The position numbers and the translations under genes are program-made. The notes beneath the pieces were generated by a model. It saw only the letters and a list, made by a program, of their open reading frames with translations, made no database searches and was not told the origin of the DNA. This document shows, one piece after another, positions 63,723 through 64,000 of a stretch of DNA of 64,000 nucleotides; position 1 is the first letter of the stretch, and each line of letters starts with the position of its first letter. This DNA comes from Sulfurimicrobium sp964552675 (lineage in GTDB: Bacteria; Pseudomonadota; Gammaproteobacteria; Burkholderiales; Sulfuricellaceae). Location of the stretch: contig CAZKHJ010000013.1 of assembly GCA_964552675.1 (NCBI GenBank), positions 3,758 to 67,757 of the forward strand. The letters run 5' to 3'.

Positions 63723-63953
63723 ATGAACCTGAAAAGCAAAACCTACATGAAAAATGCTGAGTTCAAGGAACGCCAATTATGGCTACCTTTTACCGATGCC
63801 GTAGGAATTGCTTTACAGGTCATGGAAGAAGTAAAAGAAAAAGCAGACGAATGGTTCAAAGCATGGAAAAAAGAATTACGGAAAGGCTGGAAATCCACCA
63901 AACAGCAAACCATTTTCCAGTTTTCCCTACCCTTTGAACCTTTGACCTATTAA
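63723..63953 (+). CDS. Small basic protein of unknown function
   Basis: A 76-residue protein from the ATG at 63723, 6 bp after the previous stop, so probably co-transcribed. It is amphipathic and lysine-rich (EEVKEKADEWFKAWKKELRKGWK) and starts in AT-rich DNA. The frame further upstream is covered by the previous gene. Another ATG at 63971 opens a frame that runs off the window. Confidence 0.55.
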   Translation: MNLKSKTYMKNAEFKERQLWLPFTDAVGIALQVMEEVKEKADEWFKAWKKELRKGWKSTKQQTIFQFSLPFEPLTY

Positions 63954-64000
63954 TCCGGCACGCAAATAATATGAACTATTTTCTGGGTTTGCAGTCAGAT

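Overview
The window is a bacterial chromosome segment from a betaproteobacterium, most like the Sulfuricellaceae/Gallionellaceae side of the Nitrosomonadales. This is inferred from the rpmF-plsX-fabHDG-acpP-fabF order, the split biotin carboxylase/carboxyltransferase pair, two GH57 enzymes beside glgC/glgB, and protein style; no rRNA gene is present to confirm it. It is a draft assembly: runs of ten N mark gaps at 37524-37533, 46407-46416 and 59181-59190, so some frameshifts noted below could be sequence errors.

Layout. 1-1608 is the end of a GGDEF-EAL c-di-GMP protein. 1.6-7.4 kb is recombination-rich: an integrase remnant, a Fic protein with an altered active site, tRNA-Arg(CCU), a serine recombinase whose end runs into that tRNA, a 44-bp perfect palindrome and a tyrosine recombinase. 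7.4-21.7 kb is an accessory island: a secreted repeat protein, a Cas4-like/DEDD (DUF2779) nuclease, a degenerate DnaA-like ATPase with an unknown partner, a family 4 uracil-DNA glycosylase, an uncharacterised Rossmann-like protein, a membrane peptide, an LprI lipoprotein, a divergent FtsZ-like GTPase, a WYL regulator, two tandem AAA+ ATPases (one frameshifted), a DnaB-type helicase core and a broken second DUF2779 gene. Four promoter regions in this island each carry a tandem pair of the same inverted repeat, GCGAC-N7-GTCGC. The shared sites argue that the genes form one co-regulated system, probably under the island's own WYL repressor. This is the best candidate for an undescribed system in the window.

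22.0-52.2 kb is core chromosome: an HPt/HD-GYP protein, an MBL hydrolase, pabB, the fatty-acid/phospholipid cluster, a two-subunit pyruvate carboxylase-like enzyme, maf, a glycogen and alpha-glucan block (two GH57 enzymes, glgC, glgB, pgi), an HDOD protein, a diguanylate cyclase, a DUF4139 protein and mltB.

52.5-62.3 kb looks like a roughly 9.8-kb integrated element. It has similar short sequences at both ends, internal paired TTTGTACCA repeats, a tyrosine recombinase at the right end, a HigBA-type toxin-antitoxin pair and a dndC-dndD-dndE(ATPase) phosphorothioation operon in which dndC carries a frameshift. The last 1.5 kb holds a lipoprotein and AT-rich small genes, probably more accessory DNA.
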